A stretch of DNA of 11,069 nt from an uncultured Eubacterium sp. (GCA_905193765.1 CAJJPZ010000068.1:1-11069), one strand, 5' to 3'; numbered from the stretch's first letter, positions 1 through 6,697 are shown. Translations and numbers: made by a program. Notes: a model not told the origin generated them from the sequence alone.

Positions 1-146
1 CTACATATGCACTGAACGGCAATGTGCAGAAGGTCGCAAACAACATTTTTGTGTTTGCCCCTGAAAATGTTGCTATATTTGCTGATGGTGAAAACAAGCC
101 TTATAATTTCGGAGGCGGAGAAAACGGCTCCAACCCATGGAAATAG
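1..146 (+). CDS. sepF: SepF, C-terminal end (cell division protein), partial at left edge
   Basis: Only the last 47 codons are present; the reading frame starts at base 3 and ends at the TAG at 144-146. The visible peptide begins TYALNGNVQKVANNIFVFAP and continues PENVAIF. This matches the end of the SepF core, where the family has a Y-A-x-x-G-x-x-Q-K-x-x-x-x-I-F pattern followed by a P-x-N-V strand. In the family, SepF binds FtsZ and membranes and acts at the septum beside FtsA. The tail after the core is short and glycine/asparagine-rich (about 15 residues). The stop codon overlaps the AGGAGG that serves divIVA, so the two genes are probably co-transcribed. In B. subtilis sepF and divIVA are separated by ylmG and ylmH; here they are adjacent. 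The call rests on a short fragment but the pattern is distinctive. Confidence 0.85.
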   Translation, partial: TYALNGNVQKVANNIFVFAPENVAIFADGENKPYNFGGGENGSNPWK

Positions 147-155
147 GAGGATAAA

Positions 156-734
156 ATGATAAAACCTATAGACATACAGGAAAAGGAATTTACAAAAGCA
201 GTAAGAGGATATAAAGAGGACGAGGTCAATGAGTTCCTTGATGAGATAACGATAGATCTGGAAAGGATACTCGATGAGTTGCGTCAGACAAAAGAAGAAA
301 ACAGCAGGCTTGTTGAAGAACTGGAGCGCCACAGGAGCTCGGAAGGAACTGTTCTTGAAACACTTGAGGCAGCCAAATCGCTGATGGCTGATATTTCTGC
401 CAGTGCAGAAAAGAGAGCAGATATACTTCTCAAGAATGCGGAGCTGGATGCACAGCTTATGCAGAAGGAAGCAAAGGATATGGCAGATCGCATATCTGAA
501 GAGAGTCAGGCGATGAAGTCAAGATTCATAAGCTTCAGAGCAAGGTACAAACAGCTTCTCCAGTCTGAGCTCCAGCGATTCGAATCCCTCAGCGGCGAGA
601 TGTTCCCGGAACTCGGAATAGACGATTTTGACGATCTTCCTGAGAATAAAGTCCAGGAAACAGTGGTTGCGGACAACAGCGACGTCAATGATATCGTAGA
701 TAAACAGGTTACTAAACGCAATATAAAATATTAA
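156..734 (+). CDS. divIVA: DivIVA family cell-pole/septum coiled-coil protein
   Basis: 192 aa. The N-terminal domain (residues 1-35) shows the DivIVA signature: IDIQEKEFTKAVRGYKEDEV then NEFLDEI. This is the curved-membrane-binding module known from B. subtilis DivIVA and related to GpsB. The residue before the conserved Arg-Gly-Tyr is Val16, where B. subtilis has the membrane-inserting Phe17; a hydrophobic residue is kept. Heptad-like, charge-rich coiled coil fills roughly residues 28-75 and 85-150, and the last 40 residues are acidic and probably disordered. DivIVA oligomers mark negatively curved membrane at septa and poles and recruit partners (MinJ, RacA, Spo0J or others by species). The start is fixed by AGGAGG at 145-150, 5 nt upstream. 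Neighbours sepF and lspA agree with the usual Bacillota division cluster. Confidence 0.95.
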   Translation: MIKPIDIQEKEFTKAVRGYKEDEVNEFLDEITIDLERILDELRQTKEENSRLVEELERHRSSEGTVLETLEAAKSLMADISASAEKRADILLKNAELDAQLMQKEAKDMADRISEESQAMKSRFISFRARYKQLLQSELQRFESLSGEMFPELGIDDFDDLPENKVQETVVADNSDVNDIVDKQVTKRNIKY

Positions 735-735
735 A

Positions 736-764
736 GGAGGCGGGGGATCCCGCCCCCTATTTTC
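736..764 (+). promoter_or_regulatory. GC-rich hairpin covering the lspA ribosome binding site, with terminator-like tail
   Basis: Six perfect pairs GGCGGG (739-744) / CCCGCC (749-754) close a GGAT loop. The stem can extend after one mismatch by G736-G737 with C756-C757, and A735 with T758. The left arm contains the GGAGG of AAAGGAGG (733-740), the only Shine-Dalgarno before lspA. The right arm is followed by TATTTTCT, so the element could also act as a partial intrinsic terminator or attenuator between divIVA and lspA. The structure is seen directly; its regulatory role is inference. Confidence 0.55.
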
Positions 765-767
765 TAT

Positions 768-1220
768 ATGATCTATTATATTATAATAACAGCAGTCATA
801 TCCGTAGATCATATCGTCAAGCATATGACGACTGCTGAGCTGACAGTCGGAGCTACAGTGCCTGTTATAAACGATGTGTTCCACATCACGTATATACAGA
901 ACACCGGTGCCGCTTTCAGCATGTGGGAGGAGCAGTGGCCTGTTCTTATACTGCTGCCGTCAGTAGTGCTTGCAGCAGGTCTCGTTCTGATATTCCTTAA
1001 ACGCAGGACATGGAGCAGGCCTATGCTTGTAGCAGTATCCATGATCTGCGGAGGCGGCATAGGCAATCTTATAGACCGTATTTGCAGGGGATATGTCGTG
1101 GACATGTTCGATTTACGTGTGTTCCCTGTATTCAATGTAGCAGACATCTTCATATGCATAGGATGCGGTCTGCTGCTGCTGGATATTCTTGTCCTTGAAA
1201 GGAAGCGCAGCGTCAGATGA
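768..1220 (+). CDS. lspA: Lipoprotein signal peptidase (signal peptidase II)
   Basis: 150 aa, the usual length for the family. LspA is an integral membrane aspartic protease that cleaves prolipoproteins just before the lipid-modified cysteine. Four hydrophobic helices are visible (about residues 2-18, 57-77, 86-104 and 122-142). Conserved blocks occur in order: VDHIVK near residue 13, NTGAAFS (45-51), GNLIDR (99-104), GYVVDMFD (108-115) and FNVAD (122-126). Asp112 and Asp126 are the expected catalytic pair. The helix-1 motif is DH rather than the common DQ. The ATG at 768 leaves a normal N-terminus, but the nearest Shine-Dalgarno (733-740) lies 27 nt away and inside a hairpin. An in-frame ATC at 747 would have a normal spacing but is an unlikely start. 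The stop overlaps the next gene as ATGA. Confidence 0.96.
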   Translation: MIYYIIITAVISVDHIVKHMTTAELTVGATVPVINDVFHITYIQNTGAAFSMWEEQWPVLILLPSVVLAAGLVLIFLKRRTWSRPMLVAVSMICGGGIGNLIDRICRGYVVDMFDLRVFPVFNVADIFICIGCGLLLLDILVLERKRSVR

Positions 1221-2158
1221 TACCGGAAAAAAATCATAAAATCGAATTTGATATCGATAAAGAAATGGAAGGAACAAGGATAGATCTCGTCCTTTCAGGT
1301 GCTTTTGATGATATGTCGAGAAGCTATATACAGAAGCTTTTTGAAAAAGGGAAAATAGAGATCAACGGCACAGTTTGTACAGAAAAGAAATACAAGGCAA
1401 AAGCGGGCGACCGCATCGTGATAGATGTGCCTGAAGCGGAAATAATAAAGGTAGAGGCTGAGGATATACCTCTGGATATCGTCTATGAGGACTATGAGCT
1501 TCTTGTTGTGAACAAACCGGCCGGTATGGTGGTGCACCCGGCGCCGGGGAACATGTCGGGAACTCTTGTGAACGCCCTGATGTATCATTGCAGAGACAAT
1601 CTTTCATCGATAAACGGGATGATAAGGCCGGGAATCGTGCACAGGATAGACAAAAATACCAGCGGTCTGCTGATGGTTGCAAAGAATGACAATTCACACA
1701 GGATCCTGTCGGAACAGCTGGCAGAACATTCGATAACAAGGGTGTACAAGGCTATAGTATATAACAACTTTACAGAGGATGAGGGCACTGTGGACAGACC
1801 TATCGGAAGAGATCCGAAAAACAGGATGAGAAATGCAGTGACTGATCTGAATTCCAGACATGCGGTGACACACTATACCGTAAAAGAACGGTTCGGCAGG
1901 TTCACGCTGATAGAAGCGAAGCTGGAGACCGGCAGGACGCATCAGATAAGGGTGCACATGGCTTATATCAAGCATCCTTTGCTGGGTGATGATGTATACG
2001 GTCCGTCTAAAAACCGTTACGGAGCATCGAGACAGATGCTTCATGCAGCAGTTCTCGGATTCGTCCATCCATCGACAGGAGAATACATCGAATTCACAGC
2101 GCCTTTGCCGGAGGATTTTAAAAAAGTCCTTGATAAACTGAGGGAGGAGCATCAATGA
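1217..2158 (+). CDS. Pseudouridine synthase, RluA/RluD family
   Basis: 313 aa. It isomerises uridine to pseudouridine in RNA. An N-terminal S4 RNA-binding domain spans about residues 18-75 (RIDLVLSGAF ... SRSYIQKLFEKGKIEINGT). It is followed by the catalytic domain, which starts near IPLDIVYED and LLVVNKPAGMVVHPAPGN. The catalytic motif is HRIDKNTSGLLMVAK at 142-156, with Asp145 as the family's essential aspartate, and the later GRTHQIRVHMA block is also present. The closest named relatives by organisation are RluD of E. coli, which modifies the 23S helix 69 loop, and B. subtilis YlyB, which likewise sits next to lspA. The exact target uridines cannot be told from sequence. The start codon overlaps the lspA stop (ATGA at 1217-1220), which suggests translational coupling, and the 3' end overlaps the next gene in the same way. 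Confidence 0.95.
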   Translation: MIPEKNHKIEFDIDKEMEGTRIDLVLSGAFDDMSRSYIQKLFEKGKIEINGTVCTEKKYKAKAGDRIVIDVPEAEIIKVEAEDIPLDIVYEDYELLVVNKPAGMVVHPAPGNMSGTLVNALMYHCRDNLSSINGMIRPGIVHRIDKNTSGLLMVAKNDNSHRILSEQLAEHSITRVYKAIVYNNFTEDEGTVDRPIGRDPKNRMRNAVTDLNSRHAVTHYTVKERFGRFTLIEAKLETGRTHQIRVHMAYIKHPLLGDDVYGPSKNRYGASRQMLHAAVLGFVHPSTGEYIEFTAPLPEDFKKVLDKLREEHQ

Positions 2159-2775
2159 CAAAGCGAGTGTTCAGACCGGGAACTATGCTGAATCCGGTCC
2201 CTGCGGTGATGGTTTCATGCGGGAATGGCAGCAGACACAATATAATAACGATAGCATGGACAGGGATAATCAATTCCGATCCGCCTATGACATATATATC
2301 GGTGAAAAAAGAACGTTATTCACATGACCTGATAAAAGAAAGCGGTGAGTTCGTCATAAATCTCACGACGGAAAAACTTGCTTTCGCGACCGATTACTGT
2401 GGAGTGAGGTCAGGACGTGATGTGGACAAATTCACGGAGCAGAAGCTGACCCCTGCGAAAAGTAAAGTCGTAGGATGTCCTTCAATCGCTGAATCACCGG
2501 TAAATCTCGAATGTCGTGTGACAGAGATAAAAGAGCTGCCGTCCCACGATATGTTCATGGCTGAGATCGTCAGTGTTTCCGTTGACGAGGAGCTGATAGA
2601 TGTAAATGGCAGGATCTGCATGGAGCAGGCAGGACTGATTGCATATAACCATGGCCATTATTACAAGCTTCGTCATCAGGAGACCGGCCGGTTCGGCTAT
2701 TCGGTGATGAAGCCGAAAACCAGGAAACGTCTGGCTGCTGAAAAAAGGAAGAACTCCGCCAGGAAGAGGAGATGA
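2155..2775 (+). CDS. Flavin reductase-like / FMN-binding split-barrel protein
   Basis: 206 aa. The fold family is flavin reductase-like (DIM6/NTAB type, Pfam Flavin_Reduct), whose members bind FMN and often reduce flavin for a partner enzyme. Supporting stretches are the N-terminal RPGTMLNPVPAVMVSCG, AWTGIINSDPPMTYISVKK (about 34-52), SGEFVINLTTE (about 63-73) and the AFATDYCGVRSGRDVDKF block (about 76-93) seen in many clostridial homologues. The last 25 residues are highly basic (KPKTRKRLAAEKRK then SARKRR) and extend past the core; this might bind nucleic acid but that is a guess. The start overlaps the rluD-like stop (ATGA, 2155-2158), with AGGGAGGAGC just upstream, so the genes are probably coupled. 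The substrate and partner are unknown, and no RNA-related role is established. Confidence 0.85.
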   Translation: MTKRVFRPGTMLNPVPAVMVSCGNGSRHNIITIAWTGIINSDPPMTYISVKKERYSHDLIKESGEFVINLTTEKLAFATDYCGVRSGRDVDKFTEQKLTPAKSKVVGCPSIAESPVNLECRVTEIKELPSHDMFMAEIVSVSVDEELIDVNGRICMEQAGLIAYNHGHYYKLRHQETGRFGYSVMKPKTRKRLAAEKRKNSARKRR

Positions 2776-2789
2776 AGACAAAGTTCTTC
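2741..2789 (-). terminator. Possible intrinsic terminator of the 42-aa gene, inside the flavin-reductase gene end
   Basis: Read on the - strand, GAAGAAC (2789-2783) pairs perfectly with GTTCTTC (2754-2748) and is followed at once by CTTTTTT (2747-2741). The loop is long (28 nt) and has only a 3-bp inner stem, so strength is uncertain. It lies 9 nt past the stop of the - strand gene and overlaps the last 12 codons of the converging + strand gene. Confidence 0.4.
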
Positions 2790-2797
2790 TGATACAG

Positions 2798-2926
2798 TTA
2801 ACGGTATATGAGCTTCTGGCTGCATTCTGACTTGAGATACTGCAGGCAGTTTTCACATACATATCCGCCTTTGAAGGCGAAAGCTTCATAGCAAGTGCTT
2901 CCGCAAAGGCTGCATGTTCTTTTCAT
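2798..2926 (-). CDS. Small zinc-ribbon protein (42 aa), unknown function
   Basis: This ORF is short but convincing. The - strand reads AAAAGGAGG, then 7 nt, then ATG at 2926, a near-perfect Shine-Dalgarno. The protein starts MKRTCSLCGSTCYEAFAFKG and continues GYVCENCLQYLK, ending at TAA (2800-2798). Two CxxC pairs (Cys5/Cys8 and Cys24/Cys27) spaced by 15 residues fit a single zinc-binding ribbon; Cys12 and Cys35 are extra. The layout (CxxC, aromatic strand, G-x-Y-V-C-x-x-C) resembles small clostridial zinc ribbons and, more distantly, the sigma-factor inhibitor Gin/CsfB. That relation is only a resemblance. It is encoded against its neighbours, converges on the flavin-reductase gene and is divergent from the hydrolase gene. 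A - strand promoter candidate lies about 80 nt upstream. Confidence 0.8.
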   Translation of the reverse strand: MKRTCSLCGSTCYEAFAFKGGYVCENCLQYLKSECSQKLIYR

Positions 2927-3004
2927 GCGCCACCCTCCTTTTCATGGAATCGGTTATAACGGATAATACCTTCATCTCCTGCTTCTCTGCTGGAGGTAAT
3001 ATTG

Positions 3005-3033
3005 ACTTTAAACCCTTTTACGAGTTATTTCAA
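3005..3033 (-). promoter_or_regulatory. Candidate sigma-A-type promoter for the 42-aa zinc-ribbon gene
   Basis: On the - strand, TTGAAA (3033-3028) is separated by 17 nt from TAAAGT (3010-3005): 5 of 6 and 4 of 6 matches to the consensus boxes. It would give a leader of about 70 nt that includes GTTATAAC, an 8-bp palindrome near 2953-2960. The assignment is only by pattern. Confidence 0.35.
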
Positions 3034-3048
3034 GTGTTTTCGGCCAAA

Positions 3049-3108
3049 ATGTAATAAGTAGGACTTTGAATGTAATGTTATAGTAATAGAGAACATGTGA
3101 GGTTACAT
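3049..3108 (+). repeat. ATGTAAT direct repeats and half-palindrome upstream of the hydrolase gene
   Basis: ATGTAAT occurs at 3049-3055 and again at 3070-3076, exactly 21 bp apart (two helical turns). The inverted form TTACAT is at 3103-3108 and pairs with ATGTGA at 3095-3100 as an imperfect palindrome directly before the start codon. The set brackets the putative -10 at 3079-3084, which would suit a repressor binding site. No regulator is identified. Confidence 0.35.
3076..3084 (+). promoter_or_regulatory. Candidate extended -10 promoter of the hydrolase gene
   Basis: TGTTATAGT gives a TGn extension plus TATAGT (5 of 6 to TATAAT), 26 nt before the ATG at 3111. No good -35 hexamer lies 16-18 nt upstream, which is tolerable for an extended -10 promoter or means an activator is needed. 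It overlaps the ATGTAAT repeats. Confidence 0.35.
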
Positions 3109-3110
3109 TT

Positions 3111-3989
3111 ATGTTTCATAATTTCGAATTAAAAAAAACAGATGAAGGCAGGATAGAAGGCTATCTCTGGGATGTTGAGGATCCCGCAGGCGTCGTGTGC
3201 ATAGTACACGGTATAGGAGAGTACGGAGGCAGATTTGACAGGGTGGCGTCGGAACTCAATCGCAGATCTCTTGCAGTCGTGTCCATGGATCTCAGAGGAC
3301 ACGGAAACTCCCTTGGGAAAAAAGGCCATTGCGCACCAAGAAAAGATGTTCTGGATGATGTCACAGCTCTGATCGATTATGCCCGGAAGAAATATTCGGG
3401 AAAGAAGCTCGTCCTGTATGGGCACAGCATGGGCGGCAATATAACTCTTGATTACAGATCACGTGGAGAACTGAACGGTATTCCTGTGCTGTATATCATC
3501 TCGGCGCCATGGATAAGACTGGTCAGACCTGTGCCGTGGTTCTTTTACAGGATCGTCAGGGGAATGTCGCGTGTTATGCCAGCGTTTACGATAAGCTCAA
3601 GCGTTGATGAGAGCATCCTGGGAAATCCTGAGTCAGTGAAACCATACAGTACGAACCCTATGGTCCATAACAGGATATCTCTGCTCTGTGCAGTGGATGG
3701 TTTCGAAACCGGACAGAAACTGGAAAAAGGTACCCTTGAAGATGACGGCGGCGCTAGAGGCATACCTGTCCTTCTCATGCATGGGGACGAAGATCGCATA
3801 TGCGATGTGGAAGGCAGCAGGATCATAGCTGCGAGACTCAAAGCTGAGGGTGAAGATATCACTTACATCGAGTGGCCGGGACTGTATCATGAGATCCACA
3901 ACGGTGGAAAAGCCAGCAATGGAGATGAAGTGATCGATACGATAGCAGGATGGGCAGAAAAATTCACAGGCGGGACAGCCTGTGAGTGA
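3111..3989 (+). CDS. Alpha/beta hydrolase, monoacylglycerol lipase / lysophospholipase-like
   Basis: 292 aa, the usual size for serine-aminopeptidase-S33-type (Hydrolase_4) monoacylglycerol lipases and lysophospholipases. Strand-3 oxyanion region VVCIVHGIGEYGGRFD (28-43) and SMDLRGHGNS (58-67) are typical. The nucleophile elbow is GHSMGGN with Ser106. The acid is Asp228 in HGDEDRI, and the histidine is His260 in GLYHEIHNG. A lid-like segment with VRPVPWFFYRIVRGM lies at about 138-152, as in lipid-acting members. There is no signal peptide, so it is probably cytoplasmic or membrane-associated. It likely releases fatty acid from monoacylglycerol or lysophospholipid, but the substrate is not proven. 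The start is the ATG after TGAGGT (3098-3103), a weak ribosome binding site. It is monocistronic, convergent with rqcH 25 bp away. Confidence 0.9.
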   Translation: MFHNFELKKTDEGRIEGYLWDVEDPAGVVCIVHGIGEYGGRFDRVASELNRRSLAVVSMDLRGHGNSLGKKGHCAPRKDVLDDVTALIDYARKKYSGKKLVLYGHSMGGNITLDYRSRGELNGIPVLYIISAPWIRLVRPVPWFFYRIVRGMSRVMPAFTISSSVDESILGNPESVKPYSTNPMVHNRISLLCAVDGFETGQKLEKGTLEDDGGARGIPVLLMHGDEDRICDVEGSRIIAARLKAEGEDITYIEWPGLYHEIHNGGKASNGDEVIDTIAGWAEKFTGGTACE

Positions 3990-3993
3990 TTTT
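3958..3993. terminator. Bidirectional intrinsic terminator between the hydrolase gene and rqcH, inside the hydrolase coding end
   Basis: TCACAGGC (3964-3971) and GCCTGTGA (3978-3985) form eight perfect pairs around the loop GGGACA; A3962-T3987 may add a pair. On the - strand the stem is followed by ATTTTT (3963-3958), a good U-tract for rqcH, which stops 30 nt earlier. On the + strand it is followed by GTGATTTT (3986-3993), a weaker tract. The hairpin encodes the last nine residues of the hydrolase. Confidence 0.7.
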
Positions 3994-4014
3994 CCATATT
4001 CCATCAGCATTTGA

Positions 4015-5727
4015 TCATTTTTGTCTGCTGTTGTTATCGGGAACAGCAGGTGATACATAAAGCGTTTTATTATGTGTGAATATGACCATCCCGGGTTTTG
4101 CTCCGGATGGTTTTTTTACATAACGGACACGTGTATAGTCAACAGGGACGTTTTCGGAGCCCTTTGCCTTGCTGTGAAAGGCTGCTATCGCAGCGGCATC
4201 GGCAAGGTCTTTGTCAGAAGGAACAACACCCTCTGTGAAAAGTATCACATGGGATCCGGGTATGTCTTTTGTGTGCAGCCAGATATCGGTCCCTGCAGCT
4301 TTTCGTAAAGTCAGCCAGTCGTTTTCATTGTTGTTTCTCCCTGCGAGCACCCTGAGTCCGGAGTCAAGGATGTATGTGTACGGAGAATGGTGAGCCTTCT
4401 TCGGTTTACGATTCCTGCTTTTCTTATAGCGTATGAATCCTGAATCGGTAAGCTCCTGTCTGATCATATCAAGGGATTCCAGAGAATCGGCTTTATCGGC
4501 AAATTCGTATACGGATTCAAGATAGTTTATTTCACTTCCGGTCTCTTCGAGCTGCAGTTTCTTTTCTTTTATAGCTGTTTTTGCTTTGCCGTAGCGCTTG
4601 TAATAGTTCTGTGCGTTTTTTGAGGCAGGAAACCTTGGATCCAGCGGGATATCGACCATACTGCCGTCGTAGTAGTTCATTACAGTCACTGATTTTGCTC
4701 CTGGTCTGACAGCGTGCAGATTAGCTGTCAGAAGTTCTCCGAAGAGGCGGTATTTATCTGAGTTCTCAGCCTTGTAAAGGTCTTCGTTCAGACGCTGCAT
4801 CTTGAGTCTGAGCTTATCAAGCTGAGCCTTGACGAGACGTTTGAGATCGCCGGATTTCTGCTTCACCGTGTTGGACGTCGATTTATTGCTGAAAAAATAT
4901 TCGGCAGCTTCGCTGAAACTGCTGAATGATATACGCCGATACACATCCTCATATACTGCAAGCGGCTCTATATGGAAATCAACAGGTTTGTTTTCATCGT
5001 CAAGATATACTGAAGGCGATATACTGCCGGCAGATATATCTGAAATTATGTTCTGAAGTGCATCATAGACCTCGCTCCCGTTATGGATATCTGCAGTCAT
5101 GGACTGTGCCAGCGAAGGAGAGATCCCCTGTATTCCTGAAAGTATGGCCCTGTCGGGCTGAAGCTGGCCGGAGACCATATCGGATATCTCATTTTCTGTT
5201 ACAGACATGAACGGTATTTTTTCCTGAGCCGGCGGATATTCATATTTTTTCCCCGGGAGAAGCTGTCTTGCTCTGTTGACGTCTATCGAGACATGTTTTA
5301 TACAGTCTATTATACGACCGGTTTCCATGTCGGTGAGTATGGCGTTGCTGTGTTTGCCCATTATTTCAACGATAAGTTTTTTGTTTACAGAGTATCCGAG
5401 CTCGTTTACCGTTTCAAAAATTATCTCAACGATCCTGTCGTTCTGATACTGAAGTATGTCTGTGATACGCGCTCCGCTGAGATGCTTGCGCAGCACCATG
5501 CAGAATACCGGAGGCTCTGCGGGATTCTCAGGTATCTTTCGGACGGTATATATACCGGAGTGGCTGCCGCTGACTGATATGAAGAGGTACCTGTTACCAC
5601 CGGATGTGTATATGTTGAACAGAAGCTGCTCCGGCTGCGGCTGATGGACTTTCTTGACTTTTCCTGCAGACAGTTCACGTTTAAGTTCGTGTACTGCTGC
5701 TGAGGTGACTACACCATCGAATGACAT
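4015..5727 (-). CDS. rqcH: RqcH/NFACT family protein (ribosome quality control; fibronectin-binding A homologue)
   Basis: 570 aa. RqcH binds stalled, tRNA-obstructed 50S subunits and directs addition of C-terminal alanine tails that mark the nascent chain for degradation. Older annotations call this family fibronectin-binding protein A. The NFACT-N domain starts MSFDGVVTSAAVHELKREL and carries the Asp97-Arg98 pair (in YQNDRIVEI), which matches the D97/R98 motif needed by B. subtilis RqcH. A helix-hairpin-helix region lies near 190-215 and a coiled-coil middle at about 290-430. The C-terminal NFACT-R domain has DIWLHTKDIPGSHVIL at about 481-496. The start is fixed by AAAGGAGG 10 nt upstream. 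The gene is divergent from yicC; in B. subtilis the homologue yloA is also near yloC and gmk. It appears complete. Confidence 0.95.
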   Translation of the reverse strand: MSFDGVVTSAAVHELKRELSAGKVKKVHQPQPEQLLFNIYTSGGNRYLFISVSGSHSGIYTVRKIPENPAEPPVFCMVLRKHLSGARITDILQYQNDRIVEIIFETVNELGYSVNKKLIVEIMGKHSNAILTDMETGRIIDCIKHVSIDVNRARQLLPGKKYEYPPAQEKIPFMSVTENEISDMVSGQLQPDRAILSGIQGISPSLAQSMTADIHNGSEVYDALQNIISDISAGSISPSVYLDDENKPVDFHIEPLAVYEDVYRRISFSSFSEAAEYFFSNKSTSNTVKQKSGDLKRLVKAQLDKLRLKMQRLNEDLYKAENSDKYRLFGELLTANLHAVRPGAKSVTVMNYYDGSMVDIPLDPRFPASKNAQNYYKRYGKAKTAIKEKKLQLEETGSEINYLESVYEFADKADSLESLDMIRQELTDSGFIRYKKSRNRKPKKAHHSPYTYILDSGLRVLAGRNNNENDWLTLRKAAGTDIWLHTKDIPGSHVILFTEGVVPSDKDLADAAAIAAFHSKAKGSENVPVDYTRVRYVKKPSGAKPGMVIFTHNKTLYVSPAVPDNNSRQK

Positions 5728-5742
5728 TTACAAGTTTCCTCC

Positions 5743-5771
5743 TTTTATAAAATCATAAATCATGTTATACT
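5743..5771 (+). promoter_or_regulatory. Candidate promoter for yicC in the rqcH-yicC divergent gap
   Basis: TGTTATACT (5763-5771) gives an extended -10 with TATACT (5 of 6). A poor -35, TTTTAT (5743-5748), lies 17 nt upstream and overlaps the rqcH leader on the other strand. The predicted start near 5778 leaves a leader of about 35 nt. The gap is only 85 bp, so the rqcH promoter must overlap this region too. Confidence 0.4.
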
Positions 5772-5812
5772 TAAGTAATATTATCATATAAATAAACGAA
5801 ATGGGGAAAAAG

Positions 5813-6697
5813 ATGATAAAAAGTATGACAGGTTTCGGCAGAGGAGAGTATTCTGACGGAAAACGCAGTATAACAGCAGAAATAAAAACCGTTAATCACA
5901 GATATTCTGATATAAATGTCAAAATGCCGAAAAGATACTCCTTTGCAGAAGAAAGTGTAAAAGCAATCGCACGCAGCAGGATAAAACGCGGCAAGGCCGA
6001 GGTGTCCATCATAGTCGAGAACCTTACAGAAGAGGATATGACCGTAAAGCTCAACGCCGCTGTCGCAGGACAGTACATAAGCAACCTGCGGGAACTCCAG
6101 AGCATGTATGATATCGACGGTAAGATCGACATAGCGCTGATCGCGTCGTTGCCTGACGTAATGAAAGCTGTGCCTGACGTCGAGGATGAGGAGTCGGTAT
6201 GCACAGCTGTGGAAAAAGCAGTTGCTGCTGCAGCGGCAAGTCTCGATGAAATGCGTATCGCAGAAGGTGAGAAACTTTCTGAAGATCTGAAGATGAGAGG
6301 CGGTCTTGTCAGGGATATAGTGAAGAAGATAGACGAACGGGCACCGATGGTCGTGAAGGACTATACGGAGAAACTGTATGCACGCATAAGAGAGCTTGTG
6401 GAGGATTCAGTGGCAGTACCTGAGGAACGTATACTGACGGAAGCTGCGATATTTGCAGACAAGTCCAATATCACAGAGGAACTTGTAAGGCTGGACAGCC
6501 ACATGAAGCAGCTGGGCGATATACTTGTGGGAAGCAAGGATCCGGTAGGTAAAAAACTTGATTTTCTGGTGCAGGAAATGAACCGTGAAGCCAATACGAT
6601 CGGTTCTAAATCAAATGACCTTGAGATCACTTCACTCATGCTCGAAGCGAAGAGCGAGATAGAAAAGATACGTGAGCAGGTACAGAATATCGAATAA
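5813..6697 (+). CDS. YicC family endoribonuclease (YloC)
   Basis: 294 aa from the ATG at 5813. An ATG four codons earlier (5801) is in frame, but the family's typical N-terminus is M-I-x-S-M-T-G-F-G-R, and GGGGA at 5803-5807 lies a normal distance before 5813, so I choose the later start. The protein begins MIKSMTGFGRGEY and then AEIKTVNHRYSDIN, both YicC signatures. The C-terminal DUF1732 block reads GKKLDFLVQEMNREANTIGS and continues SLMLEAKSEIEKIREQVQNIE, the usual end. Members act as endoribonucleases; E. coli YicC promotes decay of RyhB sRNA. The substrate here is unknown. Acidic, alanine-rich helices lie around residues 120-150. In B. subtilis yloC is followed by remA (ylzA), then gmk; here remA is missing from the gap. 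Confidence 0.93.
   Translation: MIKSMTGFGRGEYSDGKRSITAEIKTVNHRYSDINVKMPKRYSFAEESVKAIARSRIKRGKAEVSIIVENLTEEDMTVKLNAAVAGQYISNLRELQSMYDIDGKIDIALIASLPDVMKAVPDVEDEESVCTAVEKAVAAAAASLDEMRIAEGEKLSEDLKMRGGLVRDIVKKIDERAPMVVKDYTEKLYARIRELVEDSVAVPEERILTEAAIFADKSNITEELVRLDSHMKQLGDILVGSKDPVGKKLDFLVQEMNREANTIGSKSNDLEITSLMLEAKSEIEKIREQVQNIE

Noticed and set aside
519..884. 121-codon - strand frame over the divIVA-lspA junction
   Set aside because: It is a shadow of the well-supported + strand genes, with no ribosome binding site or recognisable domain.
5801..5812. Start of yicC at the ATG at 5801
   Set aside because: The family N-terminus M-I-x-S-M-T-G-F-G-R begins at 5813, and the GGGGA at 5803-5807 acts as its ribosome binding site.
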